Positions 60,843 to 64,000 of a DNA stretch of 64,000 bases are shown here, piece after piece. The stretch spans positions 1,302,001 to 1,366,000 of the forward strand of contig NZ_CP109073.1 in assembly GCF_035917415.1 (NCBI RefSeq), written 5' to 3'. The position numbers and the translations under genes are program-made. Under the pieces are notes generated by a model. That model had not been told where the DNA came from. It saw nothing but the letters and a program-made list of their open reading frames with translations, and searched no databases. Position 1 is the stretch's first letter. Every line of letters begins with the position of its first letter. Source of the DNA: Streptomyces sp. NBC_01803. GTDB taxonomy: Bacteria > Actinomycetota > Actinomycetes > Streptomycetales > Streptomycetaceae.

Positions 60843-62075
60843 ATGCACGACGGGGACTTGATCAAAGAAGCACGTGAGTCACTTGGCCTCAGCCAGGCCG
60901 CCTTGTCGCGACGCCTAGCCGAAGCCGCAGGTCGGCGGCCTCACGACGGTCCCGGGCGAAACCAGGTGTACCGCTGGGAAGCAGGACTTCGGAGGCCCCA
61001 TGTCTGGCGGCCCCATCTGGAACAGGTACTGGGTATTGAGCTCTCCGGTTACCGTGGTCACACCTCCCGCCAAGCGGGTATCCCTACTGACGAAGGGACG
61101 GTGCCTGTGGACCGACGGCAGTTCATCGGAGCAGCAGGGCTCGCCGGAATCGCGCTGACTGGCTCGGAGGCCGTGGCGCAGGGACGCCGTGTCGGCCGGT
61201 CGGATGTGGAGCGCTTCCGCCAACGCGTAGCCGATCTGCGGCGGTTGGACGACTTCAGCGGCGGGTCGTCCGTCTTCCCGCTGGTCGAGGACGAGATCGG
61301 CACCTTGTCGTCACTCGCCTCCCGCGGTTCGTACACCGAGGAGGTCGGCCGCGAGCTGTTGTCCGCTCTCGGCGAGTTGTACCAGTTCGCTTCATGGACG
61401 GCATTCGACGCCGGTCGGCTTGAGCAGGCCCGGCAGCTCGCGCTTATGGCCGCGAACGCGGCCAACCAGGCGGGTGACCGCACGTTGGGGGCGACGGCCC
61501 TTTCGGAGCTGTCCTATCTGACCGCATCCTCCGACCAGCCCGCCGAAGGCATGGCCATGGCCCGTGCCTCTCTCGCCAACGCGCCGCTTGACGTGCTGCC
61601 CGCCGTTCGCGTCGTCCTCGCCGATCGCCTGGCGTGGGCCTGCGCCCGAGTTGGAGACGCCAGAGGAGTCGATCACGCGCTGGGCGTATCCGAGGACGCC
61701 CACGACCGGCGCGACGCAAGGGCCGTCGAGGAACCGGACACGGTGTACTGGATCAACCGCGACGAGTCCCAGATCATGGCGGGCCGCTGCTGGGCGGAGC
61801 TGCGGCGACCCGAGAAGGCGGTGCCGATCCTGGAGACCCTGACCGCTCCCTACGACGACACCCACGCCCGCGAGGTCGCTCTGTACTCCTGCTGGCTCGC
61901 CAGTGCCTACCTCGACGCCGGGGAGATCGACGCCGCCACCACCACCGCGCGCAGGGCAGTCCAGCTTTCACGCAATACCGCCTCTCCCCGCACCGACACC
62001 GTGCTCATGACCACGCTGGCCGCCTTCGATCCGCACATCGACGTGCCGGAGGTCAACGAGCTATTCCAAATGTGA
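60843..62075 (+). CDS. XRE-family regulator with TPR C-terminus (locus C)
   Basis: 410 aa from ATG 60843. Classic HTH_XRE: LIKEARESLGLSQAALSRRL, then GPGRNQVYRWEAGLRRPHVW. Next, PVDRRQFIGAAGLAGIALTG, a pseudo-Tat-like stretch usual in this family, and a TPR domain (LARQLALMAANAANQAGDRT-like helices, AEGMAMARASLANAPLDVLP, DAGEIDAATTTARRAVQLSR). A different HTH subclass from the locus A and B proteins but the same overall plan. Likely binds the 125-bp divergent region. Confidence 0.8.
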   Translation: MHDGDLIKEARESLGLSQAALSRRLAEAAGRRPHDGPGRNQVYRWEAGLRRPHVWRPHLEQVLGIELSGYRGHTSRQAGIPTDEGTVPVDRRQFIGAAGLAGIALTGSEAVAQGRRVGRSDVERFRQRVADLRRLDDFSGGSSVFPLVEDEIGTLSSLASRGSYTEEVGRELLSALGELYQFASWTAFDAGRLEQARQLALMAANAANQAGDRTLGATALSELSYLTASSDQPAEGMAMARASLANAPLDVLPAVRVVLADRLAWACARVGDARGVDHALGVSEDAHDRRDARAVEEPDTVYWINRDESQIMAGRCWAELRRPEKAVPILETLTAPYDDTHAREVALYSCWLASAYLDAGEIDAATTTARRAVQLSRNTASPRTDTVLMTTLAAFDPHIDVPEVNELFQM

Positions 62076-62269
62076 GAAGGAAGCCACGTACGCGGGCGTC
62101 GAAGACAGAGCCTGATAGGGAGGTCGGCGCGGTCGATCCCTATCGTTCGGGGGGTCCGTCGTCCGCCGGCTGGCACCGAACCCGGGAGAATGCCTGGCGG
62201 CTCGCGTCCGTTGCTCGGATTCCCTGGACAGCCGCCGGACCTTGAAACGGCCAACGGCTTCGGTGGACC

Positions 62270-62500
62270 ACGGGATCACCGGGCCCGGGATGATGTCCGT
62301 GAAAGACCCCGCCCAGGTCAGGTCGGTACCGCCGTGGGGGTTGGGGTCGACGGTCACCGTCGCCCGGAAGTCCCTCACCGGGATGAGCCTGCCCACGTAC
62401 CGGTAGGACATCGTGTTCGGTGATCTCCTCGCGCGTCAGGTACGGCCACAGGCCGGTCACCCGGATCGCGCCCACGCCGCCGACGGTGTCCGGGATCCGG
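62270..62500 (-). pseudogene. SRPBCC-family remnant, frameshifted
   Basis: Leftward: IRVTGLWPYLTREEITEHD in one frame, then from about 62411 SYRYVGRLIPVRDFRATVTV, DPNPHGGTDLTWAGSFTDII in the next. The pattern REEx...SYRY...PVRDxxATVTxxPxxxGGTxxxW is typical of polyketide-cyclase/SRPBCC proteins. Both ends are lost, and one indel separates the halves. Confidence 0.5.
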
Positions 62501-62509
62501 GTCGCGGTC

Positions 62510-62958
62510 TACCACCCGAGTCGGCGCCGCCCGGTGGATCTGCCCTTGTCCGGTCCTCTCCGACGACGCGGCGCCCGTCCGTACCGTGCGCCTGAGAGAC
62601 ACCGTGAAGGCACGTGAACTGGGCGTCAATCTTTCTGGCGGATAAAAAGAAATAGGAAAAGCAAGGGGCGGATGGGACAGAAGTGAGCCCAGAGGCGGGA
62701 CCCACTCCCCCGGCATGACCCGCTTCGCGCCACCGATCTGTGGGTCCATCAGGTTTCACAGAAATCGCGCTTACTTTCTTGACACACGGAAGCAACAGCG
62801 CGACGCTACGACCGCTTTCCCGTCGCCAGGAGCCCGCGTGGAGCCGGCGGTGCTCCCCCCGTGCCGAGGGGGCGAGGCCATGTCCGGGTCCAGCCGTCTC
62901 CCCATCCCCCCGATCGCTATCGATCACCGATCGGTCCAGCCGAAGGAAAGAGGTCCTG
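62510..62958. other. Upstream region of the GH66 gene, no other gene
   Basis: About 450 bp. The segment 62630-62660 is A-rich, unusual here. TTGACA at about 62780 could be a -35 element for the GH66 gene. I see no RNA gene or coding sequence. Confidence 0.4.
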
Positions 62959-64000
62959 ATGTTCCGAGGAAGACAGCGTCGTCGATTGCCTCGTACCTAC
63001 TCCCTGCTCGCCACTCTCGCCCTGGCGGGCGCGGGTGTGGTCGCGCTGCCGGCCACCGAAGCCGCGGCGGCCACGGTGTCCGACGCGTGGACGAACGCCT
63101 CCCGTTACGCCCCGGGCCAGGAGGCCGTCGTCACCGCCCGGGTCGACGGCAGCGGGCCGGTCAACTTCAAGCTCACGCACCTGGGAGACGTGGTGGCCCA
63201 GGGCACCGTGTCGGCGGGCGGCAGCGGCGAGGTGACCTGGCGGGTCACCCCGCCCCACACCGACTTCACCGGCTACCTCGTCGAGATCGAGGCCGGCACC
63301 ACCCGCACCCAGACCGCCATCGATGTCTCCAGCACCTGGACGCGCTTCCCCCGCATGGGCTTCCTCGCCCACTACGGCACCGGCATCTCCGGCGCGGAGG
63401 CCGAGGGCGACATCGCCGAGCTCTCCCAGCGCTACCACATCAACTCCCTCCAGTACTACGACTGGCTGTGGAAGCACGAGAAGCCCGTCAAGCACGACGG
63501 CTCCGGCGTCGCGAGCACCTGGACCGCCTGGAGCGGCGACACCATCAGCTCCCAGACCGTCCGCGACTACATCGCCTCCGGCCACGACCGGGGCGTGGCC
63601 GCCATGCCGTACCAGATGTCCTACGCGGCGCTCAACGACTACGACCAGTCGCAGGTCAGCCCCGATTGGCGGCTGTTCAAGGGCAACGGCCAGGAATGGA
63701 CCTACCCCATGCTCCCCGGCCAGGTCCTGAAGCTGATGAACCCCCAGAACACCGGCTGGCAGAACTACATCATCGGCCAGTACACCGACTCGGTCGCCTC
63801 CATGGGGTTCGACGGAGCCCACCTCGACCAGATCGGCTACTGGGAGGAGATGTACGACATCAACGGCAACCGCGTGGACCGGCCCGCCGGCTTCGCCCAG
63901 TTGACCGACCGCGCCCGCCAGGCGCTGCCCGCCGGCCGCAACGCCGTCGGCTTCAACGCTGTCGACGGCTACGGCGACGCCGAACTCGCCCGCTCCAGCG
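62959..64000 (+). CDS. Secreted GH66-like glycoside hydrolase (partial)
   Basis: 347 codons visible from ATG 62959 (GGAAAGAGG upstream); the gene continues past the window. Sec signal peptide with basic start (FRGRQRRRLPRTYSLLATLA) and cleavage near PATEAAA. A beta-sandwich domain (residues 35-120: SDAWTNASRYAPGQEAVVTA) precedes the barrel: RFPRMGFLAHYGTGIS, HINSLQYYDWLWKHEKPVKH, AAMPYQMSYAALNDYDQ, and GFDGAHLDQIGYWEEMYDIN with a catalytic-type Asp. This is the layout of dextranase/cycloisomaltooligosaccharide glucanotransferase (GH66), which acts on alpha-1,6-glucan outside the cell. Confidence 0.8.
   Translation, partial: MFRGRQRRRLPRTYSLLATLALAGAGVVALPATEAAAATVSDAWTNASRYAPGQEAVVTARVDGSGPVNFKLTHLGDVVAQGTVSAGGSGEVTWRVTPPHTDFTGYLVEIEAGTTRTQTAIDVSSTWTRFPRMGFLAHYGTGISGAEAEGDIAELSQRYHINSLQYYDWLWKHEKPVKHDGSGVASTWTAWSGDTISSQTVRDYIASGHDRGVAAMPYQMSYAALNDYDQSQVSPDWRLFKGNGQEWTYPMLPGQVLKLMNPQNTGWQNYIIGQYTDSVASMGFDGAHLDQIGYWEEMYDINGNRVDRPAGFAQLTDRARQALPAGRNAVGFNAVDGYGDAELARSS

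Overview
The window is very GC-rich, uses many GTG starts, has dense codon-coupled (ATGA/GTGA) operons and carries families typical of Streptomyces or a close actinomycete: an FxLD lanthipeptide cluster, XRE-TPR regulators, HATPase anti-sigma-like proteins and IS481/IS5/IS630/IS701 elements. It looks like accessory, mobile-element-rich DNA joined to a quieter metabolic region on the right.

Layout. 0-1.5 kb: 5'-truncated-view lipoprotein and a Tat-exported Dyp peroxidase. 1.6-7.6 kb (locus A): gene remnants, then a leftward operon (primase-like FDAV protein, HATPase, TPR, broken NUDIX, NUDIX, 76-aa ORF, endonuclease/exonuclease/phosphatase) divergent from an XRE-TPR regulator. 7.6-25 kb: IS graveyard with islands of intact genes: DUF642 secreted protein, MerR/SDR pair, O-methyltransferase/TetR pair, a 3.2-kb unit with matching inverted ends that carries TetR, FAD monooxygenase and an IS5 transposase, a disrupted IS481 element holding a stub of a hydantoinase gene, a serine-recombinase stub and a CRISPR-like repeat pair, then a TetR/MFS efflux pair and a nearly complete IS481. 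25.3-32.3 kb: complete-looking FxLD lanthipeptide cluster (PIMT-like methyltransferase, precursor, LanB, LanC, thiopeptide-type protein). 32.4-43.2 kb (locus B): degenerate zincin, frameshifted HTH gene, short winged-helix protein, double zinc-ribbon protein, second EEP protein, a 39-aa peptide gene with a strong RBS, three overlapping winged-helix/TPR genes (one with a P-loop), HATPase, and a second XRE-TPR regulator. 43.2-47.2 kb: HAD phosphatase, small hypothetical genes, pentapeptide operon, kdpA remnant. 47.2-51.4 kb: hydantoinase, LLM oxidoreductase and NCS1 permease, probably hydantoin/pyrimidine catabolism. 51.9-60 kb: ordinary chromosomal genes (IMPase-like, FAD oxidoreductase, glycerate kinase, ROK kinase, amidase). 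59.9-62.1 kb (locus C): tiny coupled operon divergent from a third XRE-TPR regulator. 62.2-64 kb: SRPBCC remnant and the start of a secreted GH66 enzyme.

How it fits together. The lanthipeptide genes lie between loci A and B, which share EEP, HATPase and XRE-TPR members; locus C shares the FDAV and XRE-TPR members. A 323-bp direct repeat (20615-20937 and 47199-47521) brackets the 26.6-kb block with the lanthipeptide cluster and locus B, so this block could be a discrete island. All functional statements come from reading motifs by eye; no database search was possible.
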